Numbered from the stretch's first letter, positions 27,217 through 36,213 are shown. The stretch: 64,000 nt of DNA from Rhodospirillaceae bacterium (GCA_028822445.1 JAPKDQ010000001.1:310001-374000); one strand, 5' to 3'. Notes: generated by a model from the sequence alone, not told the origin. Numbers and translations: made by a program.

Positions 27217-27701
27217 GGATCCATCCCTTCCTTTTGTGTTTCTGTGCGCGGTATTGATGTGAGCGACGGGGCGGACGAATCAGTATTGACGCCTTTACTC
27301 AGCAAACGATCTGTAGCGTCGCGTTCGATTTGCTCGAGTTGTCGGAGTGAGTATTCAATGTCTTTGAGCTTGGTGCGGAGGTCATCCGCCCGTTCACGTG
27401 CTTTGCGCTGAATGTGACGAACCTGCCCAATATGCTCGGCATCGACGTTGTAGAGATTAAGGTATTCTTGAATCTCGTCGAGGGAGAAGCCAAGTCGCTT
27501 GCCGCGCAAAATAATTTGCAGTCGTGCCCGGTCGCTGTGTGTGTACACCCTCGTTGATCCTGCGAGCTGTGGATTGAGCAGGCCACGGCCTTCATAGAAT
27601 CGAACCGTGCGCGCGGTAACACCCGCATCCTCAGCCAGCTGGTTGGTGCTGTAAAACTTCTCCGATGCTGGCTTTAAGGCTTCTGCCGGTGCGTTGTTCA
27701 T
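27213..27701 (-). CDS. MerR family transcriptional regulator, LiuR-like
   Basis: A 162-residue regulator with an N-terminal winged helix-turn-helix (YSTNQLAEDAGVTARTVRFY, then EGRGLLNP...RVYTHSDRARL) and a long coiled-coil dimerisation helix with a heptad pattern. It lacks the metal-binding cysteines of MerR/CueR types. Its place inside a beta-oxidation operon, between the acyl-CoA ligase and thiolase, fits the LiuR group that controls branched-chain and fatty acid catabolism in proteobacteria. Palindromic sites upstream of the ligase (29494-29595) are its likely operators. Four-base overlaps on both sides show translational coupling. Confidence 0.9.
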   Translation of the reverse strand: MNNAPAEALKPASEKFYSTNQLAEDAGVTARTVRFYEGRGLLNPQLAGSTRVYTHSDRARLQIILRGKRLGFSLDEIQEYLNLYNVDAEHIGQVRHIQRKARERADDLRTKLKDIEYSLRQLEQIERDATDRLLSKGVNTDSSAPSLTSIPRTETQKEGMDP

Positions 27702-29404
27702 GCTGCGCTCCCCTTTGCTTGACCATCTTCTTCGACTTGGAGTTCTTTTTTGGAAAGTTTTCCAATTAATGTCTTTGGAAGTTCATCTCGGAATTCATAG
27801 GAGTCAGGCTGCTCAATGACCGACAACTTGTCTTTCAAGAAAATAATTAGTTCTGCTTCTGTTAGGGTCTGACCGCCCTTTAGGCGAATGAATGCCTTGG
27901 GGGCTTGGCCCCGGTATTTATCTCTAATGCTAATCACTGTGACTTCTTCCACTGCGGGGTGTTCGTAGATCGCGTCTTCAACTAATCGAGGGTAAATTTT
28001 GTATCCGCCGGCGATGATGATGTCTTTCAATCGGTCAACAATAAAGACATAGCCATCTTCATCCATGTACCCCACGTCACCGGTACGAAACGCACCGTCT
28101 TGAATGGCGTTCTCTGTCTCTTCGGGATTATCCCAGTAGCCCTTCATAACCTGGGGGCCGCGGATGCAGATCTGACCGCGTCGCCCAATGGGTAAAACCT
28201 CATGAGGCCCTTCAATCGAATGGATCTCGATCGTCGTGCCTGGCATAGGAATTCCAACAGAGCCTAGCTTGTTGGTTCCAACTGTGGGGTTTGTCGTCGC
28301 CACCGGAGATGTTTCGCTCAGGCCGTACCCTTCGACGACAACGCAGCCTGAAATGCGTTCAAATTCCTTCTTCACTTCCACTGGCAGGGGTGCGCCGCCA
28401 GAGATGCAAAGCTTAAGTGACGATAGGTCGTGCTTTCTGATGTCTGGATAGGTGTTGATGGCGTTGAGGATTGTTGGCACAGCTGGGAAGAAGGTTGGTT
28501 TCTTATTTGCGATTGCGCGCAGGCACGTTTTTAAGTCGAACCGCGGGAGGATGATGATCTGCGCCCCGTATCGGAGTGCTGTTGTCATCGCGACTGTCAT
28601 AGCGAAGACGTGAAAGAAGGGCAGAGCCGCAAGGAATTTTTCTTCCCCAATGTCTTTGGGGTCATACCATGCGGCCACTTGAATCGCGTTGGCACTGACG
28701 TTGGCATGGGTCAGCATGGCGGCTTTGGGGGTGCCCGTTGTTCCTCCGGTATACTGAAGAACCGCCACATCATTCTCAGGGTCAATGGCCGCAGATCTAT
28801 AATTCCCTTCGTTTTGGACGAGGTTTTCAAACCACACTTGCCGTTTATTATCTTCAATCTGGGCAAGGGTTTTGCGTTTAAAAATGTTAAACAACACAGC
28901 TTTGCGCCAGGGTAGAACGTCGATCATTGAGCACAACAACAATTTTTCTATCTTGTTTCGGTCTACTGTTTTCCGTGCTTTCGGGTACGTGAGCTCCAAA
29001 TCCATGGTCACTAACATGCGTGGCCGTGAATCCTTGGCCAGGACATCCAGTTCCTGTTGTGCGTAGAGTGGATTGATATTCACGACGACGCCGCCGATCA
29101 AAAGTACCGCATGAAATAGCACAATGTAGTAGGGCGTATTGGGAAGCATTAGAGCGATCCGGTCGCCCTTTTGTACGCCCATGTCTTGCAGCCCTTTGGC
29201 CGCGGCACGGACCATGGTCCCGGTTTGCCGATAGGTCCATGTCCGGCCTAAAAATTCCATGCAAGTGCGGTTAGGATAAGCTGCGACGCTGCGTTCAAAA
29301 GCGGCGTGGGCCGGTTCAGTTCTGATGTCCATGCCCCAGTCTGCAAATGATGGGTAGCTGGCCAACCAGGGTTTCTGTTCAATGGTAACGGCGTTGGGCG
29401 TCAT
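27698..29404 (-). CDS. fadD: Long-chain fatty acid-CoA ligase (FadD-type)
   Basis: A 568-residue adenylate-forming enzyme that activates fatty acids to acyl-CoA. The AMP-binding P-loop is LQYTGGTTGTPKAAMLTH, the A5 motif is GYGLSETSP, the A7-A8 region is TGDVGYMDEDGYVFIVDRLKD, and the C-terminal catalytic lysine is in LPKTLIGKLSKKEL. Length and motifs match E. coli FadD. It is the first gene of the operon ligase, regulator, thiolase, hydratase/dehydrogenase, acyl-CoA dehydrogenase, and lies just downstream of an AT-rich region with three palindromic sites. Confidence 0.93.
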   Translation of the reverse strand: MTPNAVTIEQKPWLASYPSFADWGMDIRTEPAHAAFERSVAAYPNRTCMEFLGRTWTYRQTGTMVRAAAKGLQDMGVQKGDRIALMLPNTPYYIVLFHAVLLIGGVVVNINPLYAQQELDVLAKDSRPRMLVTMDLELTYPKARKTVDRNKIEKLLLCSMIDVLPWRKAVLFNIFKRKTLAQIEDNKRQVWFENLVQNEGNYRSAAIDPENDVAVLQYTGGTTGTPKAAMLTHANVSANAIQVAAWYDPKDIGEEKFLAALPFFHVFAMTVAMTTALRYGAQIIILPRFDLKTCLRAIANKKPTFFPAVPTILNAINTYPDIRKHDLSSLKLCISGGAPLPVEVKKEFERISGCVVVEGYGLSETSPVATTNPTVGTNKLGSVGIPMPGTTIEIHSIEGPHEVLPIGRRGQICIRGPQVMKGYWDNPEETENAIQDGAFRTGDVGYMDEDGYVFIVDRLKDIIIAGGYKIYPRLVEDAIYEHPAVEEVTVISIRDKYRGQAPKAFIRLKGGQTLTEAELIIFLKDKLSVIEQPDSYEFRDELPKTLIGKLSKKELQVEEDGQAKGSAA

Positions 29405-29493
29405 TCAAACTCTCTATGCCATGGGCGAGGGCCGCGAAGGGTCTAGAAACCTTAAGATTAAGACCCTCAGCCATCAGTTCAAGTTAAAATAGT

Positions 29494-29507
29494 TACGTTA
29501 ACGTAAT
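29494..29507. promoter_or_regulatory. Putative MerR/LiuR operator 1
   Basis: A perfect 14-base palindrome, ttacgttaacgtaa, 90 bases upstream of the acyl-CoA ligase start. The same core recurs twice nearby. Self-regulation by the MerR gene of this operon is the simplest explanation. Confidence 0.65.
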
Positions 29508-29562
29508 AATTATATCATGAAATTTAATTAATAGATTAAAAAACTATTATAAGTATTATTAT

Positions 29563-29576
29563 TACGTTAACGTTAC
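29563..29576. promoter_or_regulatory. Putative MerR/LiuR operator 2
   Basis: The segment ttacgttaacgtta contains the perfect 10-base palindrome acgttaacgt (29565-29574), identical to the core of the site at 29494-29507 and 69 bases from it. It lies between the SCP-2 gene and the acyl-CoA ligase gene. Confidence 0.6.
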
Positions 29577-29578
29577 AT

Positions 29579-29595
29579 TTACACGTATAACGTAA
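29579..29595. promoter_or_regulatory. Putative MerR/LiuR operator 3 (imperfect)
   Basis: The segment ttacacgtataacgtaa has half-sites like those of the two neighbouring palindromes but with extra central spacing. It lies two bases after operator 2. It could be a second, weaker binding site or a degenerate copy. Confidence 0.4.
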
Positions 29596-29642
29596 AATAT
29601 AAGAAATATATATTATAAACAGTAGCTTATGATCTTATTTAA

Positions 29643-29662
29643 AATGCAGTTACAGCTGCATT
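29643..29662 (-). terminator. Possible terminator after the SCP-2 gene
   Basis: Bases 29643-29649 (aatgcag) pair with 29656-29662 (ctgcatt) around 6 bases. On the minus strand the stem is followed by TTTTAAAT, as for a short intrinsic terminator 15 bases after the SCP-2 stop. If it works, the ligase operon is transcribed from its own promoter. Confidence 0.45.
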
Positions 29663-29677
29663 CCGGCGTGCCAATCC

Positions 29678-29986
29678 TTATTCGTCGAGTAAGGCACTCA
29701 GTTTGAGTGCGATACCCTTAGACCCGAAGATTTTGAGTTTTCCCATGGTGAAGGCGACCATGGGGCTCAGTTCGCCATTCACCAGCTTCTGCGCGTTCTC
29801 TGATGAAAGGACGAGTGTCGTTTCAGCCTCATCGTCGTTAGGGTTGGCTGTAACCACTACTTCATCTCCGGTGGCATCAATCAGAACCTTACCTTCATCG
29901 CCTAAGTCAAACAGCACTGTATGGTTCAGGTCTATCAGGTTGGTTGCCAAGGCTCGCACTTCGTCCACGATTTGTTCGAAATTCAT
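29678..29986 (-). CDS. SCP-2 sterol-transfer family protein
   Basis: A 102-residue single-domain SCP-2 protein, a small soluble lipid-binding fold. Typical features are the strand VLFDLGDEGKVLIDATGD, the segment TLVLSSENAQKLVNGELSPMVAFTMGKLKIFG (given here in two parts: TLVLSSENAQKLVNGEL and PMVAFTMGKLKIFG), and the C-terminal helix. It probably binds fatty acyl-CoA or another lipid and supports the adjacent beta-oxidation operon, which lies downstream on the same strand. Confidence 0.9.
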   Translation of the reverse strand: MNFEQIVDEVRALATNLIDLNHTVLFDLGDEGKVLIDATGDEVVVTANPNDDEAETTLVLSSENAQKLVNGELSPMVAFTMGKLKIFGSKGIALKLSALLDE

Positions 29987-30097
29987 GGTTTTTGGTTCCG
30001 TTTTCTATTCGCTGTGGTCGCCCCACCTAGCATGGTGGTATGCAAGTCACAGATAGGTAGCACGATTAATGACCATACTAAGAGGGAGGGCGGAGCC

Positions 30098-30814
30098 ATG
30101 CCGAGTATTTTAATTACTGGAGCAAATCGCGGACTAGGGTTCGGCTTAACTAAACTTTATGTAGCTGACGGCTGGCGTGTTTTTGCCTGTTGCCGAGACC
30201 CTGATAATGCAGCCGAGTTATCCGCGCTATCAGAGGGGTGCGACGGATCACTAACCTTCCATCGTCTTGATGTGGAAGACCATACCTCAATAGACGCGCT
30301 TGCCGCATCACTTAAGGGCGAACCCATTGATGTTCTTCTGAATGTCGCTGGGTACTATGGCAAGATTATAGTTACGGAGCCTGGCGGTTTTCAAAAGTTT
30401 GGAACATCTGACTACTCTGAATGGGATAAGACTATGCGGGTCAATGTCTACGGCCCCATGAAGATGGCAGAGGCTCTAATCGAAAACGTACTTGCGAGTG
30501 ATCAAAAGAAGTTGGTCACGCTCTCCAGCATCATTGGATCGATCGGTGGTAATAACCTGGGTGGTATTTATCCATACCGCGCTAGCAAGGCAGCTGTGAA
30601 CGCAATTATAAAATCCATGGCCGTCGACTTTAAGGAAAAGGGGGTCACCGTCATCCCCATGCACCCAGGTTGGGTGCGAACCGATATGGGGGGCCCAGCA
30701 GCTGATATTGATGCCGACACCAGTACAGCGGGCATGAAAAAGGTCATCGATGGCCTGACGCTTGCGGACACTGGAAAATACATGGTCTACGACGGCAGCG
30801 AATTGCCCTGGTAG
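30098..30814 (+). CDS. Short-chain dehydrogenase/reductase (CsgA/sniffer-like)
   Basis: A 238-residue SDR. The cofactor motif is ITGANRGLGFG (residues 5-15), the NAG position reads NVAGYYG, and the catalytic YxxxK is in YPYRASKAAVNAI with an upstream Ser in SSIIGS. It resembles C-factor/sniffer carbonyl reductases. ATG 30098 has a strong ribosome site (gggaggg); the frame extends upstream without a plausible start. It is 26 bases upstream of a serine hydrolase pair on the same strand and is likely co-transcribed with it. The substrate is unknown. Confidence 0.88.
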   Translation: MPSILITGANRGLGFGLTKLYVADGWRVFACCRDPDNAAELSALSEGCDGSLTFHRLDVEDHTSIDALAASLKGEPIDVLLNVAGYYGKIIVTEPGGFQKFGTSDYSEWDKTMRVNVYGPMKMAEALIENVLASDQKKLVTLSSIIGSIGGNNLGGIYPYRASKAAVNAIIKSMAVDFKEKGVTVIPMHPGWVRTDMGGPAADIDADTSTAGMKKVIDGLTLADTGKYMVYDGSELPW

Positions 30815-30840
30815 CCTTTAAACGTAAACAGGTTATTTTG

Positions 30841-32052
30841 ATGCGTGTCTTAAAGTGGATTGGTATTGCGGTCGCAGTACTCATAGTGCTGCCGCTCGTT
30901 GCGTTCGGTTTGCTGTATGTGACGGACCCCGTGTTATACGGACGTATTGCATCGGTTATGATGATCGATCCCGTGAAGGATGTGGATTGGTACGAACCCC
31001 TTGAGCGGGTGCCAGGCATAGAACGCGAGGCTCTTCCTAGGGCGGAAGAGAACGCCCGGACGATTTCTCAAGAGGCCTGGCAGTTGGCCCGGGCTTACGC
31101 AGAGGAAACTGAATCTGTTGCCCTGTTGGTATGGCATAATGGGGCTTTGCAATACGAATACTACGGCGAAGGTTTTGATCGCACCTCCCGTACGGACCCC
31201 GCGTCTATGCATAAGTCCGTTATGGCTCTGTTGATAGGTGCTGCCATTGCAGACGGCACGTTGCCTTCCGTCGACGAACCGGCAGCGACCTATCTGACAG
31301 AGTGGGCGAACGACAATCGCTCAAAGGTCACGATCAAGCACTTACTGCAAATGACTAGTGGCATGTACCGCGACCCGTTTAGCCCTAGTCCGTTCGGGGC
31401 GACGGTGAGGTTTAATCTGGGGACCGAAATCACAGATATGACGCTTTCCCAGCCGGTGCGCAAGGCCCCAGGCGAAGAGTTCGATTACAACAATTTCAAT
31501 CCGCAGACGCTTTCTATTGTTTTGGAGCGGGCAACTGGCCAGCGCTACGCACAAATCTTGTCAGAAAAGCTGTGGTCTAAGATTGGAACCGGAGATGCAT
31601 ACGTCTGGTTAGATCACGAGGGTGGTTCACCGCGCGCATATTGTTGCCTGCAAGCGACGGCAGAGGATTGGGTTCGCATCGGCTTGCTTCATTTGAACAA
31701 TGGCGCGGTCGATGGCGAGCAGGTTCTGCCCGTCTCTTGGATGGAAGGCGTGGTCAAGGGGTCAGATGTTGCGCCCAACTATGGCTACCAGACTTGGCTA
31801 GGGTCTCCCTATAAAGTGCAGCGCGACTATGGCCCGTATATTGACGCCTATGTGCGCCATGATGAGCCCTATGATGCAGATGATATCATCTACTTTGATG
31901 GTGCTGGTGGGCAACGTGTGTACATTATTCCATCTTACGACATGGTGATCGTGCGCACGGGAACCGGTGGGATCGATTTTGCTGCGGGCTCGTTTGTTTG
32001 GGAAGACTCTCGTCTTCCAAACATGCTGATGCGCGGTGTTATTCAAAACTAA
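30841..32052 (+). CDS. Membrane-anchored serine hydrolase, beta-lactamase/EstB family (copy 3)
   Basis: A 403-residue relative of the hydrolases at 948-3358. It has an N-terminal membrane helix (about residues 5-27), then a periplasmic catalytic domain. Motifs are SMHK (Ser122-Lys125), YNN (Tyr216), and the C-terminal strand YFDGAGGQRVYIIPS. ATG 30841 is used. It is followed after 65 bases by a close paralogue that shares EPAATYLTEW and ASMHKSVMALL word for word, so this tandem pair arose by a more recent duplication than the copies at the left end of the window. Confidence 0.87.
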   Translation: MRVLKWIGIAVAVLIVLPLVAFGLLYVTDPVLYGRIASVMMIDPVKDVDWYEPLERVPGIEREALPRAEENARTISQEAWQLARAYAEETESVALLVWHNGALQYEYYGEGFDRTSRTDPASMHKSVMALLIGAAIADGTLPSVDEPAATYLTEWANDNRSKVTIKHLLQMTSGMYRDPFSPSPFGATVRFNLGTEITDMTLSQPVRKAPGEEFDYNNFNPQTLSIVLERATGQRYAQILSEKLWSKIGTGDAYVWLDHEGGSPRAYCCLQATAEDWVRIGLLHLNNGAVDGEQVLPVSWMEGVVKGSDVAPNYGYQTWLGSPYKVQRDYGPYIDAYVRHDEPYDADDIIYFDGAGGQRVYIIPSYDMVIVRTGTGGIDFAAGSFVWEDSRLPNMLMRGVIQN

Positions 32053-32117
32053 AGTGTGATTACGTCGACAACGAGTGTGTAATCACTTCGACTGTTTTTT
32101 CTAAAGGAGTAAACACG

Positions 32118-33350
32118 GTGGCCATTATCAAACGTATCGCTAAGGGTTTGGCGCTTCTCATCGGCGTCCTTGTGCTCGCAGGTGTTGTCTTCTTAGCGTC
32201 CGATTGGCGTTTCTATAAACGCTTGGCCACATTTGACCGCATGAACAGTATGACCAATATGGAGTGGTTTGACCCTGTCATTGAAGTGAAGCCCGGTCAG
32301 ACCTTCGATCTGGTAGTCGCTGAGCCCGGCGAACGGACCCTGTCGGACGATTTGGTTGCGGATCTAGAAGCCTATGCGGAAGGCAACGGCTCCATGTCGC
32401 TGCTGGTGTGGCACAAGGGCGCACTGCAAATGGAATGGTATGGCGAAGGTTCTGGTCGCACGTCCTATATGGAATCCGCCTCTATGCATAAGTCGGTCAT
32501 GGCCCTGTTGTATGGCCTGGCGATTGATCAAGGTTTTATTCCATCCGTTGATGAACCTGCTGCGACCTACCTCACTGAGTGGCAAAATGATGCGCGGTCT
32601 AATATCACCATCCGCAACATGCTTCAAATGGCTCATGGTTTGAGCCGGGCATCCGGCGGCTTTAGCCTGCTCGGCGACAACATGAAACTAAATATGGGGA
32701 CGGACTGGGCAGGGATAGCTCTAAAGTCACAGGCAGAAGACCCACCCAATACGGTGTTCGCCTACAGCAACTTAAATGCTCAGTTGCTTGGCCTGATCCT
32801 TCAACGCGCTACGGGTATGCCCTACGCCGAATTTTTAGAGACTGCGCTTTGGTCTAAAGTTGCTGAGAGCAGTGCCTGGGTCTGGTTGGATCGCCCGGGT
32901 GGTTTGGCAAAAACCTCTGGGTCGCTGTTTACTCCGGCCCGGAATTGGCTGCGGCTCGGTCTGTTGCACTTCAATAGCGGCCGTGTCGGTGACGAACAGG
33001 TCGTTCCCGAAGATTGGATTGCAGAGGTAATTACGCCATCACCCAACAATCCGAACTATGGCCTTCAGACTTGGCTGGGTACGGAATACAGAGAAAAAGT
33101 CGATTATGGCAAAGGCGTTGCAGCCTATGTGCCTCACTCTGAACCCTTTGAGGCGAGGGACGTGGTGTACTTTGATGGTGCCCAAGGCCAGCGGGTTTAT
33201 ATCATTGCCTCTGAAGACCTTGTTATTGTCAGAATGGGTAAGGGTGGGCTGGATTTTAAAACAGGCGCTTTTCTCTGGGATGAGCCCGAACTCCCCAATT
33301 TAATTATAAGAAGTATTAGAGGCGCTGACCAAACACCGGTTGAGCCCTAA
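32118..33350 (+). CDS. Membrane-anchored serine hydrolase, beta-lactamase/EstB family (copy 4)
   Basis: A 410-residue paralogue of the preceding gene. The start is GTG 32118, with aaaggag 9 bases upstream; the frame is open further upstream but has no plausible start. N-terminal membrane helix (about residues 8-28), SMHK (Ser122-Lys125), YSN (Tyr216), and YFDGAQGQRVYIIAS near the end. YSN is closest to the canonical Tyr-x-Asn motif of class C beta-lactamases among the four copies. A cytoplasmic SDR gene precedes the pair, so hydrolysis outside and reduction inside may be linked. Confidence 0.87.
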   Translation: MAIIKRIAKGLALLIGVLVLAGVVFLASDWRFYKRLATFDRMNSMTNMEWFDPVIEVKPGQTFDLVVAEPGERTLSDDLVADLEAYAEGNGSMSLLVWHKGALQMEWYGEGSGRTSYMESASMHKSVMALLYGLAIDQGFIPSVDEPAATYLTEWQNDARSNITIRNMLQMAHGLSRASGGFSLLGDNMKLNMGTDWAGIALKSQAEDPPNTVFAYSNLNAQLLGLILQRATGMPYAEFLETALWSKVAESSAWVWLDRPGGLAKTSGSLFTPARNWLRLGLLHFNSGRVGDEQVVPEDWIAEVITPSPNNPNYGLQTWLGTEYREKVDYGKGVAAYVPHSEPFEARDVVYFDGAQGQRVYIIASEDLVIVRMGKGGLDFKTGAFLWDEPELPNLIIRSIRGADQTPVEP

Positions 33351-33355
33351 ACGGT

Positions 33356-33387
33356 CATGAAAACCAGGGATTTCGGTTTTATTCATG
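33356..33387 (+). terminator. Possible terminator after the serine hydrolase pair
   Basis: The segment catgaaaacc (33356-33365) pairs with ggtttt...catg (33375-33387), with a three-base bulge. It begins 5 bases after the stop codon of copy 4. No strong T run follows, so the assignment is weak. Confidence 0.35.
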
Positions 33388-33486
33388 GGGTCTAAAGCGG
33401 AATCTCTGGTGCGTCAGTGCTAGGCGTTACCCTGTGATTGTTTATGGATCGGTCAAAGGTGATTTTAGTGAATTGGATCGGTAAGG

Positions 33487-33759
33487 TATGGCATTGGGTA
33501 TACAGGGTGCTGGCCTTGTCGCGAAGGGCAACGTTATGACTATTGCGATAGAGCCATTATCGTGACCGGCAGCGACGGCGTGTGGGAAACCCAGAATGCT
33601 GATAGTGAAATGTTTGGTAAAGATGCGCTGCGAGATGAGATAAAACGCGACACCCACCGATCTTCTGAAACAATCTGTGAGGCCTATCGTGACGAAGTCA
33701 TCTTGGTTGTTGTGAAGTGCATACCGAAGGGTGACATCAAGGGTCTCGCAGGCTCGTGA
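33487..33759 (+). pseudogene. C-terminal remnant of a SpoIIE/RsbU-type PP2C phosphatase
   Basis: One open frame of 90 codons has no start of its own before GTG 33562. It contains AIIVTGSDGVWETQNADSEM followed by FGKDALRDEIKRD. This is the last metal-binding motif (TDGVWEARN) and following helix of SpoIIE-family serine phosphatases. The N-terminal two thirds, including the first metal motifs, are missing. The stop TGA overlaps the GTG start of the DUF1489 gene. Whether the fragment is translated is unknown, but it cannot be an active phosphatase. Confidence 0.65.
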
Positions 33760-34178
33760 CACTTCATTTACTCAAGCTTGCGGTCGGGATTGAACACTTC
33801 GATCATCTAAAAGAACGCCAAGACCGTTTCATGACTGCGGTGGGTAATTACCAGCACACCACGCGCATGTTTCCGAAACGTGAATCCGAGTTGCTCAGTG
33901 GTGGGTCTATGTTTTGGGTTATAAAAAGGCTGGTAACTGTGCGCCAAACAATCATTGCGCTTCACCGTCAAGCTGACCCTGATGGCCGCAAGTATTGCGT
34001 GATCGAACTGGCCCCGGAGCATGTTTTTGTCTCACCGCAGAGAAAGAGGCCATTCCAGGGCTGGCGATACCTCAAGGATGAAGATGCGCCAAGCGATCTG
34101 TCGTCCACGGATGGCTACATTGATCCGGATATGCCGGCAGATATGCGGGCAGAACTAGGCCGCATAGGACTCATCTAA
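33756..34178 (+). CDS. DUF1489 family protein
   Basis: A 140-residue protein of DUF1489, a family almost confined to alphaproteobacteria and without known function. The characteristic start is present as MTLHLLKLAVGIEHFDHLKE, and the end has PFQGWRYLKDEDAPSDL. It has no signal peptide or membrane segment and is therefore cytoplasmic. The start is GTG 33756, which overlaps the stop of the phosphatase remnant (GTGA). It ends just before the convergent end of an SDR gene. Confidence 0.85.
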   Translation: MTLHLLKLAVGIEHFDHLKERQDRFMTAVGNYQHTTRMFPKRESELLSGGSMFWVIKRLVTVRQTIIALHRQADPDGRKYCVIELAPEHVFVSPQRKRPFQGWRYLKDEDAPSDLSSTDGYIDPDMPADMRAELGRIGLI

Positions 34179-34180
34179 CG

Positions 34181-35035
34181 TTACATAATTTCTGGATGAT
34201 CGTGCTTGGGCTGCAAGCAAGCCTCAAAGGCCTTGTCTGGTTCTGCACCGTGTTCCCAAAACTTCGCAATAATCCGTCGGCCTGTAAGGCTATTGGTCTC
34301 GTCCGTGCAGAGCCATACCGCTGGCGGAACGATGACGTCGCCGGGTAGAATTTTATCGCCGCGCGTGCCGACTACACCATGCACCATTGTTTGCGGAATA
34401 AAATCAGTATCCGATGCGCCACCCGGCAGCAAAATATTTACGTCTACATTGTGTTCGGCAAGTTCTTTAGCCCAGACAATGTGAGCGGTTTCTAATCCCG
34501 ACTTGGATGCGCCGTAGGGGGACAGGCTATTCCCAATCATGGTCGTGAGGCTCGTGGAAATGCTGAAGACTTTGCCAAACTTGCGTTTGATCATGTGTGG
34601 CACGACGGCCTTGGTCATTTGGAACACGCCCGTTAGATTGGTATCTATCACCGACCGCCAGGCCTCAATAGGCACATCCCAAAAATTAGTGCTTACGCCG
34701 CCCTGGTAGTCTATCCGGTATTCTTTACTGCCTCGGCCTGCATTGTTGATCAGCACGTCAATCCGCCCATAGGTCTTTAGCGTCTCTTTCACGGTGTGTT
34801 GGCAGTCGTCCCACGATCTGACGTCGGCTTGAATGGTGATGCAATGACCAGGCCCCGCGATCGAATCGGCTTTTGCTACTAAGTCCGCCATGTCCTCAAC
34901 CGTTCGCGTTCCAGTCAAGGCGACTTTGGCCCCGCCTTCTAAAAGTTTTTCAGCCATATGCCAGCCGAAGCCTCGACTACCTCCGGTAATGAGAACCACA
35001 CGGCCTTTGAGTGAATCGTGAAAGAAATTAGTCAT
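34181..35035 (-). CDS. Short-chain dehydrogenase/reductase
   Basis: A 284-residue SDR with cofactor motif ITGGSRGFGWHMAEKL, NNAGRG, and catalytic YGASKSG preceded by STSLTTM. ATG 35035 is chosen because family similarity begins a few residues later (LKGRVVLITGG); the frame extends 25 codons upstream without similarity. It resembles NAD(P)-dependent 3-oxoacyl or polyol dehydrogenases; the substrate is not determinable. It stands alone, convergent with DUF1489. Confidence 0.87.
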   Translation of the reverse strand: MTNFFHDSLKGRVVLITGGSRGFGWHMAEKLLEGGAKVALTGTRTVEDMADLVAKADSIAGPGHCITIQADVRSWDDCQHTVKETLKTYGRIDVLINNAGRGSKEYRIDYQGGVSTNFWDVPIEAWRSVIDTNLTGVFQMTKAVVPHMIKRKFGKVFSISTSLTTMIGNSLSPYGASKSGLETAHIVWAKELAEHNVDVNILLPGGASDTDFIPQTMVHGVVGTRGDKILPGDVIVPPAVWLCTDETNSLTGRRIIAKFWEHGAEPDKAFEACLQPKHDHPEIM

Positions 35036-35319
35036 AAGGTGCGTGCTCCGATCGGGTCTATGCATTGTAGGTGTGTGCGACACTGTGGCGCTGAAACGGC
35101 ATCGTGTCACGTGCAGGCTGGATAGGTTTTAAAAATGGATTATAGCGTGGTCAGGGTATTCCCAAAGATATGAGAGATGCGGACCAAATAACAGCAGAGG
35201 CCTCTATCTAGTGATTCTTGATGCTAAGTAGGGCTAGGCTGCCGAGCATAATAATTTAGCGATTATGTTACCCCAGAGGGGCAGCCCGGTCGTTTCTGAG
35301 GGTCAGTTCTGCGCGGTAC

Positions 35320-36213
35320 TTAAATCAGCGGGGGCAAAATAATTAGTGGCACACCGATGACCATTAGCGCAATGCCGGTCAGTTTTGGAGTACTTAACGG
35401 TTCGCCGAGAAAAATTCGTCCCAGTAAGAGCGCCGACAGCAGCCCAATCACCCGCTTTAGGGATTCCACCGCGCCGATCAACGTCATCTGGTAGGCAAGC
35501 AATTGGCAGCCATAGGCGAGGCCAGCCGAGGCAGAGGCCAGAACGGCTGGTCGCAAGGCGTCTCGGGCAATGGAAAGCGTCCGCTGTTGCTGCGCCAGAA
35601 AGAGATACGTCACCATTACCACCGTCATCACACACACTTGAATAAAGCCATGGGTTTCTGGTGACGATAAAGCCATGCTGGCCTTATCCAAAGGTGCGGT
35701 GGCGGACCACAACACCGCAACTGCCAGCATGTAACGCGCGCCTTTGTCGGTGACGAAGCGTTTTATAACGATGATTGGGTTTGGGTTGTCTTCCGGTACA
35801 TACAACGACATCAGGCCAAGCACCGACAGGACGATGCCGGCGCCTTGTTGTGCCGTTGGAACTTCATCCAAGGCGATGGCGGCGAAGACCGTGGTTATCA
35901 CTGGTACTAGACCGAGCACGGGTATTGTTAAACTGAGCGAGCTGATTCGCAGCGCCATCAGAAAAAGAAAGTTGGCGAGCAGGCCCGTTATCGCGGTCAC
36001 TAAACCATAGGGCCAGTACCCGCCGGTCAGTGTAAAGCCATCGGTCAGCCACACCCACGCGCCTAGTATCGGCACTTGCCCGGCGATGAATACAGTCAGC
36101 AATACCACCGGTGGAACATGGTCCGCGGCTGCTTTTCTAAAGTAGTCGCTGGCCGCAAAACCGACGGCACAAAATAGAGTGAGAATCAGAGCAGGGAGGG
36201 AGACCGCGAGCAT
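35320..36213 (-). CDS. EamA/DMT family transporter
   Basis: A 297-residue inner membrane protein with about ten hydrophobic helices in two EamA repeats. The first repeat ends with LDEVPTAQQGAGIVLSVLGL and the second with FLGEPLSTPKLTGIALMVIG, the usual repeat-closing pattern of drug/metabolite exporters. ATG 36213 starts the first helix directly; an in-frame start at 36291 would add 26 polar residues. The substrate is unknown, and no regulator is adjacent. Confidence 0.85.
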   Translation of the reverse strand: MLAVSLPALILTLFCAVGFAASDYFRKAAADHVPPVVLLTVFIAGQVPILGAWVWLTDGFTLTGGYWPYGLVTAITGLLANFLFLMALRISSLSLTIPVLGLVPVITTVFAAIALDEVPTAQQGAGIVLSVLGLMSLYVPEDNPNPIIVIKRFVTDKGARYMLAVAVLWSATAPLDKASMALSSPETHGFIQVCVMTVVMVTYLFLAQQQRTLSIARDALRPAVLASASAGLAYGCQLLAYQMTLIGAVESLKRVIGLLSALLLGRIFLGEPLSTPKLTGIALMVIGVPLIILPPLI

